A DNA stretch of 64,000 nt from JBMOPD01 sp049323615 (GCA_049323615.1 JBMOPD010000106.1:1-64000), one strand, 5' to 3'; shown: positions 24,637-34,202, counted from the first letter of the stretch. Numbers and translations are program-made. The notes: generated by a model from the letters alone, not told the origin.

Positions 24637-26160
24637 GTGAAGAAGTTTAAATTAACTCTGTTTTTGCTGTTGGCAGTGGTACTGGCTGCCGGCCTGGTGG
24701 CCGCCGGATGCGGCGGGGGCAAGACCGAGCAGCCCAAGGAGCAGCCCAAGCGTGACACCATCACCATTGCCATTCCCAACGAGCCCAGCACCATGGACGT
24801 GCAGTTTGCCGACGACGGCAATATGCGCCTGGTAACCGAGAACGTGATGGAGGGCCTGCTGGCCATGGACGGCAAGACCCTGAAGCCCATCCCGGCCCTG
24901 GCCACCGAGTACAAGAACACAGGCCCCACCACCTGGAACGTGAAGCTCCGCCAGGGTGTGAAGTATCATAACGGCAACGCTTTCAACGCCGATGACGTTA
25001 TTTTCAGTGTTAAAAGAATACTGGACCCCAATTTCAAGTCGGATATAGTGGGTTACTTCAAGAGCATCAAGGAAGTTAAAAAGATCAACGACTACGAGGT
25101 AGAATTCACCACCGAGGGGCCGGACCCCAGTTTCCCCACCAGGCTTACACTGCTTAAGATTCTGGACAAGGAAACTGTTGAGGCCGCCCCCGACAAGATC
25201 AAGACCGAGATAGCCGGTACCGGGCCGTATAAACTGGCCAGCTGGCAGCGGGGCCAGAATATCACGATTGAGCGTTACGACGGATACTGGGGCGCCAAGC
25301 CGGCCGTCAAGACCGCCAAGTACCGCTTCATCGAGGAGGACGCCACCCGGGCGGCCGCACTGAAGGCGGGCGAGGTTGACCTGGCCACCAACATGCTGCC
25401 CGAGTACGTGAAGGACCTGCCCAAGGTTAAAACCATTGAAGGACTGGAATTCAGCCTGTTGCGCATGAACGCCATCAAGGGGATCATGAAGGATCCCAAG
25501 ATCCGCCAGGCAGCCTGCTACGCCATAAACTATGAGGCTATCGCCAAGTCCCTTTACCAGGGCTACGCTTCAGTGGCCCCGGGCCAGGTGTTCAAGCCCG
25601 GTTACGCCGGATTCAACCCCAACCTGAAGGCCTATCCCTATGATGTGGCCAAGGCCAAGCAGCTGCTGCAGGAAGCCGGCTACAAGGGAGAGAAAGTGGA
25701 ATTGGTCGGCGAGCGGGGCCGCTGGCTGAAGGACGGCGAGCAGGTGGAGACACTGGCTCAGATGCTGCGCGATGCCGGCTTCAACGTGGAAGTGAAGATG
25801 CTTTCCTTCCAGAACTGGCTGAGGGTGCTGTTTGACAGGGGTAAGGCCCCGGACATGATCTTTACCTTCCACAGCAACGACATCTTTGACGCCGACCGTA
25901 CCTTCAGCACCTATGTTCACACCAAGGGCCCGGGATCTTCCTATCCCGACGTGCTGGACAAGAAAATCGAGCAGGCCCGGCAGGAGCTGGACCCTGCCAA
26001 GCGGCAGAAAATGTACGAGGAAATCGGCCAGAAGATATACGACGACCCGGCCTGGATATCCATTGTTAACATCAAGGACATCTACGGTATGAAGGACTAC
26101 GTGGAATGGGAGCCCAGGCAGGACATGCGCCTGACTGTGTTTGAGATGGCCCTTAAATAA
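24637..26160 (+). CDS. Peptide/nickel-type ABC transporter substrate-binding lipoprotein
   Basis: 507 residues, GTG start behind GGGAGGG. A signal peptide ends in a lipobox (VAAGCGGG), with the Cys at about residue 25, so the protein is lipid-anchored outside the membrane. The body is an SBP family 5 (DppA/OppA) protein: ITIAIPNEPSTMDVQF, LRQGVKYHNGNAFNADDVIFSVKRI, GTGPYKLASWQRGQNITIERYDGYWG. Substrate could be a peptide, an amino-acid derivative or nickel; sequence does not decide. Followed by a strong hairpin, then two permeases and two ATPases in the usual dpp order. Confidence 0.93.
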   Translation: MKKFKLTLFLLLAVVLAAGLVAAGCGGGKTEQPKEQPKRDTITIAIPNEPSTMDVQFADDGNMRLVTENVMEGLLAMDGKTLKPIPALATEYKNTGPTTWNVKLRQGVKYHNGNAFNADDVIFSVKRILDPNFKSDIVGYFKSIKEVKKINDYEVEFTTEGPDPSFPTRLTLLKILDKETVEAAPDKIKTEIAGTGPYKLASWQRGQNITIERYDGYWGAKPAVKTAKYRFIEEDATRAAALKAGEVDLATNMLPEYVKDLPKVKTIEGLEFSLLRMNAIKGIMKDPKIRQAACYAINYEAIAKSLYQGYASVAPGQVFKPGYAGFNPNLKAYPYDVAKAKQLLQEAGYKGEKVELVGERGRWLKDGEQVETLAQMLRDAGFNVEVKMLSFQNWLRVLFDRGKAPDMIFTFHSNDIFDADRTFSTYVHTKGPGSSYPDVLDKKIEQARQELDPAKRQKMYEEIGQKIYDDPAWISIVNIKDIYGMKDYVEWEPRQDMRLTVFEMALK

Positions 26161-26194
26161 CAGAACCGTCCAGGGAAATGTTCGTTTGATAACT

Positions 26195-26251
26195 GGGGTA
26201 GGGAACACGACCCAGGTAAAAACCCCGTGTTTTCCTACCCCCCCCTTTTTT
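26195..26251 (+). terminator. Hairpin between binding protein and permease genes
   Basis: GGGGTAGG-G-AACACG (26195-26209) pairs with CGTGTT-TT-CCTACCCC (26226-26241); four C and six T follow. It probably terminates or blocks decay of part of the transcript, so the binding protein is made in excess over the membrane parts. Confidence 0.7.
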
Positions 26252-26310
26252 AACACTAACTACTCCTGATTCCGGTTTTTTAGTGGCCTTTGCCAGGGAG
26301 GGAATATTAT

Positions 26311-27231
26311 ATGACCCGGTACATTATGATAAGACTTTTGAACGCACTGGTGGTTGTAATCGGGGTGTCCCTGCTGGTGTTTGTGCTGACCAGGGCCGTT
26401 GGAAACCCGGTGGATGTTATGCTGCCGATCGAGGCTACCCAGGAAGAAAGAGATCGCCTGGCTCACCAGTTGGGTATCGACAAGCCGCTGCTGACACAGC
26501 TGGCCGAGTATTCCGCGGGAGTGATCCGGGGTGATTTCGGCAAGTCGTGGTGGCAGGGAACACCGGCGCTTTCACTGGCTTTGGAACGGGTACCCTTCTC
26601 CTTAAAACTGTCTGGTATTGCCTTTTTAATTGCCATCGTTTTCGCCATTCCGCTGGGGGTGTTGTCGGCCATCAGGCCCCGTTCGTGGCTTGATAAAATA
26701 ACTTCCACATCGGCCATGCTGGGCATCTGCATACCTAACTTCTGGCTGGGACTGGTTTTTATACTTATTTTCGCCAATATTCTGGGTTGGCTTCCCACCT
26801 CCGGCACGGGAAGCTGGAAGCACTGGGTGCTGCCGTCGGTGGCGCTGGGGGTGCTGCCCCTGGGTAGGATCACCCAGATTGTGCGGTCGGCCATGATGGA
26901 ACAGCTCCGTGAACTGTACGTGGTTACCGCCCGGTCCAAGGGCCTGGCCGAATGGCTGGTGGTGACCCGGCATGCCTTAAAGAACGCGGGCATCGCCATA
27001 GTCACCATGTCCGGCTGGGAACTGGGCCGGATGCTGGCCGGATACACGGTGGTCATTGAGGTTGTTTTCGGCCTGCCCGGCATCGGGCACCTGGTGATAG
27101 ACGCCATCAACTACCAGGACTTTCCCCTTCTTCAGGCGCTGACCTTTGTGATCGCCATCCTTATCAATATACTGAACTTGTTGATTGACCTGTCTTACCC
27201 GCTGTTTAATCCCCGGGTCAAGTTCGAATAA
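26311..27231 (+). CDS. dppB: Dipeptide-type ABC transporter permease (DppB-like)
   Basis: 306 residues from ATG 26311, GGGAGGG eight bases ahead. Starts MTRYIMIRLLNALVVVIGVSL with the family's first helix, followed by a GNPVD loop, five further helices, and the EAA-type cytoplasmic loop YVVTARSKGLAEWLVVTRHALKNAGIAIVT that docks the ATPase. Ends FNPRVKFE, as DppB proteins do. Forms the channel with the next permease. Confidence 0.93.
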   Translation: MTRYIMIRLLNALVVVIGVSLLVFVLTRAVGNPVDVMLPIEATQEERDRLAHQLGIDKPLLTQLAEYSAGVIRGDFGKSWWQGTPALSLALERVPFSLKLSGIAFLIAIVFAIPLGVLSAIRPRSWLDKITSTSAMLGICIPNFWLGLVFILIFANILGWLPTSGTGSWKHWVLPSVALGVLPLGRITQIVRSAMMEQLRELYVVTARSKGLAEWLVVTRHALKNAGIAIVTMSGWELGRMLAGYTVVIEVVFGLPGIGHLVIDAINYQDFPLLQALTFVIAILINILNLLIDLSYPLFNPRVKFE

Positions 27232-27245
27232 AGGAGGCGACAGGA

Positions 27246-28175
27246 ATGGAAGCAAGATCGGCGGCAGCGGTTACCCCCGCGGACGACCTGAGGGAATTCC
27301 GGCCCCGCTTTTACGGCCTGCGGACCATGACCAAAAAGATGATCAGGGACAGGCTGGCATTTTACGCCTTTATATTCCTTTTATTTGTGTTTGCCGTGGC
27401 TGTTTTTGCGCCGTTTATTTCCCCGCACGACTACACCACCGGGGATGTGTGGGACAGGTTAAAGCCCCCTTCCTGGGTGGAGGGCGGTAAACCCGGGTAC
27501 CTCCTGGGCACCGACCAGCAGGGGAGGGATATTTTAAGCCGCCTGATCTGGGGCGGGCGGGTGTCCCTGCGGGTGGGCTTTATCGTAGTGTTCCTGGCGG
27601 CATCGGTGGGAGTGTTTTTAGGTCTTTTGGCCGGTTATGCCGGGGGCAAAACAGAAATGATCATCATGCAGATGGTGGACATCCAGTTCGCCTTCCCCGG
27701 CATGCTGGTAGCGCTGGTCTTCGTAATGGTGCTGGGTCCGGGCGAGTTCAACCTGATTATAGCGCTGGCTTTTAACGGCTGGATGGTCTTTGCCCGGATG
27801 GCCCGCGGGCTGGTGCTGACCTTCCGGGACGGGCCCCTGGTGGAGGCGGCCAAGGCCATCGGCGTGCAGCCCCTGAAGATCATGTTCAGGCATATTTTAC
27901 CCAATATATTCGCCCCCCTGCTGACGCTGTTCGTGCTGGAGGTGGCCAGGATAATCCTGGCCGAGGCCACCATGAGCTTCTTAGGTTACGGCATTCAGCC
28001 CCCGGCCTCTTCCTGGGGTCTGATGATCGGGGAGGGCAGGAAGTACTTCCCCATGGCCTGGTGGCTGGTGGTTTTCCCCGGCATTGCCATTGCGGCCACG
28101 GTCTGGGCGCTGAACATTTTCTCCAGCTGGCTAAGCACTGTTATGGACCCGTTGCAAAAAGGGCAGTCGGGGTAA
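27246..28175 (+). CDS. dppC: Dipeptide-type ABC transporter permease (DppC-like)
   Basis: 309 residues, AAAGGAGG ahead of ATG 27246. N-terminal OppC-like segment, then LLGTDQQGRDILSRLIWGGRVSLRVGF, the hallmark of the DppC/OppC branch, six membrane helices, and the EAA loop VEAAKAIGVQPLKIMFRHILPNIFAPLL. Pairs with DppB; 14 nt downstream of it. Confidence 0.94.
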   Translation: MEARSAAAVTPADDLREFRPRFYGLRTMTKKMIRDRLAFYAFIFLLFVFAVAVFAPFISPHDYTTGDVWDRLKPPSWVEGGKPGYLLGTDQQGRDILSRLIWGGRVSLRVGFIVVFLAASVGVFLGLLAGYAGGKTEMIIMQMVDIQFAFPGMLVALVFVMVLGPGEFNLIIALAFNGWMVFARMARGLVLTFRDGPLVEAAKAIGVQPLKIMFRHILPNIFAPLLTLFVLEVARIILAEATMSFLGYGIQPPASSWGLMIGEGRKYFPMAWWLVVFPGIAIAATVWALNIFSSWLSTVMDPLQKGQSG

Positions 28176-28187
28176 GGGGGGCATCGC

Positions 28188-29291
28188 ATGCAACGAGAAA
28201 TAGTACGGGAACAGGTTACTCCAATACTGTCGGTGCGCAACCTGAAAACTTACTTCCGCACCGAAGAGGGCGACGTGGTCAAGGCTGTGGACGGCGCCAG
28301 CCTGCACATCCGGCAGAAAGAAATCCTGGGTGTGGTGGGGGAATCCGGCAGCGGCAAGAGCATCACCGCCATGTCCATCCTCAGGCTGATCCCTTCACCT
28401 CCGGGATACATTGCCGGCGGGGAAATATTGTTTGAAGACCGGAACCTCTTTAATAAAACCGAGAAAGAGATGCGCCTGATCAGGGGCAAGGATATATCCA
28501 TGATTTTCCAGGAGCCCATGAGCTCTCTCAATCCCGCCTATACCGTGGGCTACCAAATCGCTGAAAACGTGCAGCTGCACCAGAAGGTGTCCAGGAAGGA
28601 GGCCTTTGACCGGGCGGTGGAGATGCTGCGGCTGGTGGGGATTCCCTCCCCGGAAAAGAGGGTGCACGACTATCCCTTCCAGATGTCCGGAGGGATGCGC
28701 CAGCGGGTGATGATCGGCATGGCGCTGTCCTGCCACCCCAGGCTGCTGATTGCCGACGAGCCCACCACCGCCCTGGACGTCACCATCCAGGCCCAGATCC
28801 TGCAGCTGATCCTGAATACCAGGGAAAAGGTGGGCAGCGCGGTGATGCTGATCACCCACGACCTGGGCGTGGTGGCCGAACTGTGCGAGCGGGTGGTGGT
28901 GATGTACGCCGGGAAGGTGGTGGAGGTGGCCTACGCCTATGACCTGTTTAACCACCCGGCCCATCCCTACACCATGGGCCTGCTGCAGTCCATCCCCCGC
29001 CTGGACGAAACCCGGGACCGCCTGAATATCATTCCCGGAAGCATTCCCAACCCCACCCGGATGCCCCCGGGATGCCGTTTCCACCCCCGGTGCGAAGTGG
29101 CCGGGGAGCGCTGCATGGTGGAGGAGCCGCCACTGGTTTCGCCCAAACCGGGCCAGTGGGTTTCCTGCTGGCGTATCTCAGATGGGGACAGATCTTCTGC
29201 ATCCCCTGAGGGTTTCATGCCTGATCAGGAGACCTGTCCCCTTTCCACTGACGCGGGAGGTGAGGCCGATGTTGCCAGCACCAGCCGGTAA
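28188..29291 (+). CDS. dppD: Dipeptide-type ABC transporter ATPase (DppD-like), C-terminus extended by a repeat
   Basis: 367 residues. Walker A GESGSGKS, signature SGGMRQRV, Walker B LLIADEPTTALD, and the oligo/dipeptide C-terminal domain with the cysteines PPGCRFHPRC...C that bind an Fe-S cluster in this family. The normal ending is near VSCWR (about residue 331); the last 35 residues are low-complexity and come from a palindromic element at 29184-29241. The stop lies 23 bases inside the next gene. Energises transport together with DppF. Confidence 0.92.
   Translation: MQREIVREQVTPILSVRNLKTYFRTEEGDVVKAVDGASLHIRQKEILGVVGESGSGKSITAMSILRLIPSPPGYIAGGEILFEDRNLFNKTEKEMRLIRGKDISMIFQEPMSSLNPAYTVGYQIAENVQLHQKVSRKEAFDRAVEMLRLVGIPSPEKRVHDYPFQMSGGMRQRVMIGMALSCHPRLLIADEPTTALDVTIQAQILQLILNTREKVGSAVMLITHDLGVVAELCERVVVMYAGKVVEVAYAYDLFNHPAHPYTMGLLQSIPRLDETRDRLNIIPGSIPNPTRMPPGCRFHPRCEVAGERCMVEEPPLVSPKPGQWVSCWRISDGDRSSASPEGFMPDQETCPLSTDAGGEADVASTSR
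29184..29241. repeat. Palindromic repeat inserted in the 3' end of dppD
   Basis: GGGGACAGATCTTC (29184-29197) and GACCTGTCCCC (29231-29241, continuing the GATCAGGA just before it) form an imperfect inverted repeat about 58 bp long. GGGGACAG/GGGGACGG ends are typical of REP-like elements in these Firmicutes; a related one is at 47381-47413. Here it is translated. Confidence 0.6.
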
Positions 29292-30261
29292 GGACGGAAA
29301 GAACGTCCTGCTGGAAGTAAAAGACCTGACCAAGTATTTTCCCATTACCAAAGGTATTTTATCCAGGGTGGTGGGCAGGGTTCACGCCGTGGACCACGTT
29401 TCCTTCTACATCCGTCCCGGGGAAACCTTCGGGCTGGTGGGAGAGAGCGGGTGCGGCAAAACCACCACCGGCAGGCTGATCCTCCGCCTGATGGAGCCCA
29501 CCTCCGGCGATATTGTATTTGACGGCCGGGTGGTCAACAAACTGGGTCCCATTGAAATGCGCCGGTTAAGGCGGGAGATGCAGATTGTCTTTCAGGACCC
29601 CATGGCCTCCCTCAACCCCCGGATGACGGTGGGGGACCTCATCGGAGAGCCCATGGAGGTCCACCAGGTGGCCAGGGGCAGGGCCAAGGATGAAATAGTG
29701 CGGGACCTCCTGGTGGCGGTGGGGCTCAGGCCCAACCACATGTACAGCTTCCCCCGGGAGTTGAGCGGCGGGATGCGCCAGCGGGTGGGCATCGCCAGGG
29801 CCCTGGCCCTCAAGCCCAAGTTCATCGTGGCCGATGAGCCGGTGTCCGCCCTGGACGTATCCATCCGTTCCCAGATTATCAATCTCCTGAAGGATTTACA
29901 GGAGGAATTCGAGCTTACCTACCTGTTCATTGCCCATGATATGAGCGTGATCAAACATATCAGCGACCGGGTGGGGGTGATGTACCTGGGCAAGATGGTA
30001 GAAATGGCGCCCAAAAATCTGCTTTTCGCCAATCCCCGGCACCCTTATACCCAGGCCCTGCTGAGCGCCATTCCCGTTCCCAGTCCGGGAGCCAAGAAGG
30101 ACCGTATCATCCTGGAAGGGGATGTGCCCAACCCCATCAATCCCCCGCCGGGCTGCCGTTTTAATACCCGCTGCCGTTATGTTATGGACCGCTGCCGGCA
30201 GGAGGAGCCTTTGCTGAGAGAAAGAGAAGGGGGTCACTGGGTGGCCTGCCATTTAGACTGA
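29269..30261 (+). CDS. dppF: Dipeptide-type ABC transporter ATPase (DppF-like)
   Basis: 330 residues from ATG 29269 (GGGAGGTG ahead; the frame is open to 29182 only because of the repeat). Walker A GESGCGKT, Q-loop FQDPMASLNPRM, signature SGGMRQRVGIARAL, Walker B FIVADEPVSALD, and the C-terminal PPGCRFNTRCRYVMDRC cysteine cluster. Starts KYFPITKGILSRVVGRVHAVDHVSF, typical of DppF/OppF. Last gene of the transporter operon. Confidence 0.94.
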   Translation: MLPAPAGKDGKNVLLEVKDLTKYFPITKGILSRVVGRVHAVDHVSFYIRPGETFGLVGESGCGKTTTGRLILRLMEPTSGDIVFDGRVVNKLGPIEMRRLRREMQIVFQDPMASLNPRMTVGDLIGEPMEVHQVARGRAKDEIVRDLLVAVGLRPNHMYSFPRELSGGMRQRVGIARALALKPKFIVADEPVSALDVSIRSQIINLLKDLQEEFELTYLFIAHDMSVIKHISDRVGVMYLGKMVEMAPKNLLFANPRHPYTQALLSAIPVPSPGAKKDRIILEGDVPNPINPPPGCRFNTRCRYVMDRCRQEEPLLREREGGHWVACHLD

Positions 30262-30281
30262 CAATCAGGGATACATCGGTC

Positions 30282-30311
30282 AAACCACACCCGGCGCGCC
30301 GGGTGTGGTTT
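30282..30311. terminator. 30-bp perfect palindrome after the transporter operon
   Basis: Arm AAACCACACCCGGCG (30282-30296) is followed directly by its exact complement. It can fold into a very stable hairpin ending in TTTT, so it is probably a terminator or attenuator between dppF and the EamA gene, which begins 18 bp later. Confidence 0.65.
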
Positions 30312-30328
30312 TCAAGGCGGGGTGGCAA

Positions 30329-31240
30329 ATGGAACTAACCGGTGAAATTCTGGCTGCAGCCAACGCTTTGCTTTTTGCCTTAAGCAGCATTTTCAACAAG
30401 CGCGCTCTGGACCAGATGGATAAGGACAGCGGCATGGTGATCACCCTGGTGGTCAACAATGTCATTAACGGCCTTGGGCTGCTGGCCATCTTTTTAACAG
30501 GAAGGTGGGTGCCCCTTGAGGCCGGGGCCATTCCCTGGTTCGTGCTGGCCGGGGCCTTTACCTCATTTCTGGGAAGATACCTGATATTTGAAAGTGTAAA
30601 TATAAACGGGCCTTCCCGGGCCGGCGCCTACAAGGTGGCCTCCCCGGTCTTCACCCTTTTTATTGGCATGTTCATTTTAAGCGAAAGGATAAATCTGGGA
30701 TCGATGGCAGGGGCCGTAATATCCTTAACCGGCCTGTGGATTATATCCCTGCGGGACCTGACCTTAAGCAATAAGGACAGGGCGGAGCCGGAGACCAGCT
30801 GGCGCACCAGGTACATGGGGACGCTGGTCGGGCTGGGCAGCGGGCTGTGCTTTGCCGTCGGCATGGCAGCCAGGAAGGCGGGCATTATCATCTGGCCCTC
30901 GGCCCTGGCCGGGGCCTTCACAGGGTCCCTGACCGCCCTTGTCCTGACCATTGTTTCCCTGTATTTTACGAAAAAAGATATTCCCTGGCGCCGGCTGGCG
31001 GGAAAGGAGTCGGCCAACTACATTTATTCCGGAATATGCACCAGCCTGGCGGTCATTTGCTTTTTTATGGCCCTGCAGTACATAACGGTAACCATAGCCA
31101 ACGTGATCGCCAGCCTGGAGCCGCTGTTCACCATAATACTGGCTTACTGGATACTGCGCAAAAAGGAACGGATTACCACCGGCCTGGCTTTCGGGTCAGT
31201 ACTGGTATCCATCGGCGCCGCCCTCATATTTATATATTAA
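30329..31240 (+). CDS. EamA/DMT-family transporter
   Basis: 303 residues from ATG 30329 with AAGGCGGGGTGG ahead. Ten predicted membrane helices arranged as two EamA repeats (about 1-140 and 160-300), with ALLFALSSIFNKRAL in the first repeat and IANVIASLEPLFTIILAYWIL in the second. DMT exporters move amino acids, nucleobases or other metabolites; substrate unknown. The tandem layout with the peptide transporter and the molybdenum enzyme suggests it may carry an intermediate or product of the local pathway. Confidence 0.85.
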   Translation: MELTGEILAAANALLFALSSIFNKRALDQMDKDSGMVITLVVNNVINGLGLLAIFLTGRWVPLEAGAIPWFVLAGAFTSFLGRYLIFESVNINGPSRAGAYKVASPVFTLFIGMFILSERINLGSMAGAVISLTGLWIISLRDLTLSNKDRAEPETSWRTRYMGTLVGLGSGLCFAVGMAARKAGIIIWPSALAGAFTGSLTALVLTIVSLYFTKKDIPWRRLAGKESANYIYSGICTSLAVICFFMALQYITVTIANVIASLEPLFTIILAYWILRKKERITTGLAFGSVLVSIGAALIFIY

Positions 31241-31283
31241 TATTATAATCCCTAACCCCTGACTTTACGCGAGGTGAGTTTTG

Positions 31284-34088
31284 GTGGAGGAGATGATCAA
31301 TGTCCGGTTTACCCTGAACGGAGAGCCGGTGGAGGCAAGAGTAAGGCCGGAGGTTACCCTGCTGCGTTTTTTACGGGATGAAATGCGGCTCACCGGCACT
31401 AAAAACGGATGCAGCACCAACCACTGCGGCGCCTGCATGGTGCTGGTGGACGGGCGGCCTACCAAGTCCTGCCTGCTCCGCCTGTCCGGGGTGTCCGGCA
31501 GGCGGGTGGAGACTATTGAGGGCTTAAGCAGGGAGGGGGATCTGCACCCCATACAGGCTGCCTTTCAGGCCTGCGGGGCGGTACAGTGCGGCTTCTGTAC
31601 CCCGGGCATGATTATCGCCGCCAAGGGACTTCTGGAAAGACATCCCGACCCCACCGAAGACCAGATCAGGGAAGGGCTTAAGGATAACATCTGCCGCTGC
31701 ACCGGGTATGTGAAAATAATTGACGCGGTAAAGCTGGCCGCCCGCTGGCTGAAGCGCCCGGAAGAAATAAGGTTGGCTGCCGGGGGGGCCGGGCTGGGCA
31801 GCTCGCTGCCTGATATCGACGGGGAGGCCAAGGTGAAGGGCAGCCTCGCCTTTGCCGACGATATTTACCTGGAAGGGATGCTGTATGGAAAAGTTCTCTG
31901 GAGCCGTTATCCCCACGCCGAAATACTGGCGGTGGACGTATCCCTGGCCAGGAAAGCGCCCGGGGTAAAGGCGGTGCTTACCGCCGGCGACATTCCGGGA
32001 CACAACGGGATGGGCTCCCTGAACCCCGATCAGCCGGTGTTGTGCCGTGACCGGGTGCGCTTCACGGGCGACGCTGTGGCCGTGGTCTTTGCCGAAACCC
32101 CGTCAGCTGCGGAACTGGCGGTACAGCAGATCAGGGTGGAATACCGTGAACTGCCGGGGGTATTTTCCCCCCGGGAGGCGATGCGACCGGGCGCCCCCCT
32201 GCTGCATGGCAAGGGCAACATTTGCAAGCACCTGGTCCACGGGCAAGGGGACATCGAGGCAGGCTTCCGGCAGGCTGCGGTGGTGGTGGAGGGCCATTTT
32301 GAGACCCCCTTTGTGGAGCATGCCTACCTGGAACCCGAAGCCGGTGTGGGACTGGTGGACGAAAAGGGCATCCTCACCGTCTATGCCCCCACCCAGTTCC
32401 CCTTTGAAATCAGAAGGCAGCTGGCAGCCGTACTGAACCTGCCCGAGGAAAGCGTCCGGGTAATCGCCACGCCTCTGGGCGGGGCCTTCGGCAGCAAACT
32501 GGACAATACCGTGGAGGCGCTGGTGGCCCTGGGGGCATATCACCTCAGGCGGCCGGTCAAAATCACCCTCACCAGGGAGGAGTCCCTCCGGCTCAGCACC
32601 AAACGCCACCCATACTGGATGGATTACAGGGTGGGGGTGGACGGCGGGGGAAAACTGGTGGCGGTGGACGCCAGGCTTTTGTCCGACGCCGGGCCCTACA
32701 CCGCCCTGAGTCCCCGGGTAATTGACCAGGCCTGCATCTTTTCCTGCGGGCCCTACCGGGTGCCCAACCTCAGGGTGGAAGGCTGGGCCGTTCATACCAA
32801 TAACGCCAACAGCAGCGCCTTCCGGGGCTTTGGCATAAACCAGGCGGCGGTGGCCATAGAGTCCCTGCTGGACGAGGCGGCCCGCCAACTAGGCCTGGAT
32901 CCCTTTGAAATCAGGCTTAAAAATGCCCTGGAGGTGGGGGACCGGACCATTTCCGGGGAAATTTTAAAGGCCAGCGTGGCCACCCGGGCCACCATAGAAG
33001 CAGCCCGGGAGGCCCTGAAGGACGAACTGCCGGCCATAGAGGCCGCCAGGGCGGCCGGCAGGCGTATCGGCATCGGGGTGGCCAGCGGGTTTAAGAACGT
33101 CGGGGCCGGCAAGGGGAAGGTGGACGATGCCGGGGCCGTCTTTTCCCTTCAGAAAAACGGCCGCATACTGCTGCGGGCCTCCGCGGTGGACATGGGGCAG
33201 GGCATCCGGACGGCCCTGCTGCAGGTGGCCGCCGAGGTACTGGGAGTTGATGAGGGGCTGTTTGACATCATTACCGGGGACACGGGGCTGACCATCCGCC
33301 ACGGCGGGGCCGTGGGGGAAAGGCAGACGCTGATCAGCGGCAAGGCAGTGGAAATGGCCGCCAGGGAGTTTAAGGCCAGGCTCCTGCAAAAGGCCGGAGA
33401 AATTACCGGAACTTCCCCGGAAAACCTCTGTTTAGCCACGGACGGGGTGAAGGACGCCGGCGGGCCGGTGCTGATCTCCCTGGCCCAGATGGCGGACCGG
33501 GACGCGGTGGAGGTATCCTATTACTACGTGGCGCCAAAGACCTACGCCCTGGCCGACAGGGAGGCCAGAAACACGGTGCCGCCGGAAGATTACCGGAATT
33601 ACCCGGCCTATGCCTACACCACCCAGGTGGCGGTGGTGGAGGTGGACGAAACAGACGGCCGGGTGAAGGTGCTCAAGGTCATCGCCGTGCACGACTGCGG
33701 CCGGGCCATCAATCCCCAGAAGATAGAGGGCCAGATTGAGGGCAGCTGCTCCATGGGCATGGGGTACGCACTTTCCGAGGCCTACATCCTGGACCGGGGG
33801 ATGCCGGTTACCCGTACCTACAGGCAGCTTGGGGTGTCCACCTCCCTGGAAACCCCGGAAATCAAATGCATACTGGTGGAAGACCCGGAACCCAACGGTC
33901 CCTTCGGCGCCAAGGGGATCTCGGAGGTGGCCACGGTGCCCATCACTCCGGCCATCCTTAACGCCATATACGACGCCACCGGGGTGCGCATCCACAGCCT
34001 GCCGGCCACCCCCGACAAAGTGCTGGCGGGATTGAAAGATTGTAAAGTTGCCGGCAACCGACCCCTTGTGCAGAGGTGTGAAATATAG
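31284..34088 (+). CDS. Molybdenum hydroxylase (xanthine dehydrogenase/aldehyde oxidoreductase type)
   Basis: About 934 residues; GTG 31284 (GAGGTGAG ahead) is preferred over TTG 31281 and ATG 31293. Residues 1-160 hold the two [2Fe-2S] domains: GCSTNHCGACMVLVDG...C, then CGAVQCGFCTPGMI and CRCTGYVKI. The rest is the molybdopterin domain: GGAFGSK, SAFRGFGINQAAVAIES, and GAKGISEVATVPITPAIL with the catalytic Glu. There is no FAD domain, so, like the Desulfovibrio aldehyde oxidoreductase, electrons must leave to another carrier. Hydroxylates an aldehyde or N-heterocycle; substrate not readable. Se-dependent purine hydroxylases share this layout. Confidence 0.88.
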   Translation: MEEMINVRFTLNGEPVEARVRPEVTLLRFLRDEMRLTGTKNGCSTNHCGACMVLVDGRPTKSCLLRLSGVSGRRVETIEGLSREGDLHPIQAAFQACGAVQCGFCTPGMIIAAKGLLERHPDPTEDQIREGLKDNICRCTGYVKIIDAVKLAARWLKRPEEIRLAAGGAGLGSSLPDIDGEAKVKGSLAFADDIYLEGMLYGKVLWSRYPHAEILAVDVSLARKAPGVKAVLTAGDIPGHNGMGSLNPDQPVLCRDRVRFTGDAVAVVFAETPSAAELAVQQIRVEYRELPGVFSPREAMRPGAPLLHGKGNICKHLVHGQGDIEAGFRQAAVVVEGHFETPFVEHAYLEPEAGVGLVDEKGILTVYAPTQFPFEIRRQLAAVLNLPEESVRVIATPLGGAFGSKLDNTVEALVALGAYHLRRPVKITLTREESLRLSTKRHPYWMDYRVGVDGGGKLVAVDARLLSDAGPYTALSPRVIDQACIFSCGPYRVPNLRVEGWAVHTNNANSSAFRGFGINQAAVAIESLLDEAARQLGLDPFEIRLKNALEVGDRTISGEILKASVATRATIEAAREALKDELPAIEAARAAGRRIGIGVASGFKNVGAGKGKVDDAGAVFSLQKNGRILLRASAVDMGQGIRTALLQVAAEVLGVDEGLFDIITGDTGLTIRHGGAVGERQTLISGKAVEMAAREFKARLLQKAGEITGTSPENLCLATDGVKDAGGPVLISLAQMADRDAVEVSYYYVAPKTYALADREARNTVPPEDYRNYPAYAYTTQVAVVEVDETDGRVKVLKVIAVHDCGRAINPQKIEGQIEGSCSMGMGYALSEAYILDRGMPVTRTYRQLGVSTSLETPEIKCILVEDPEPNGPFGAKGISEVATVPITPAILNAIYDATGVRIHSLPATPDKVLAGLKDCKVAGNRPLVQRCEI

Positions 34089-34173
34089 TACAATCCATTA
34101 ACAAAGTGTGAAATTTACGACTGCTTATTTCAAACCTTCGGGTACTAAATAAGGCGATTCGGATTGAGGGTAG

Positions 34174-34202
34174 TTGCATTCAGAATATCGGACAGATACA
34201 AT
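34174..34202 (+). promoter_or_regulatory. Promoter of the 34249 gene
   Basis: TTGCAT (34174-34179) and TACAAT (34197-34202) with 17-bp spacing, 47 bp before the start codon. Confidence 0.6.

Noticed and set aside
34075..34118. Direct repeat GTGTGAAAT at the end of the molybdenum hydroxylase gene
   Set aside because: Only nine bases long and not part of a larger structure; likely chance.
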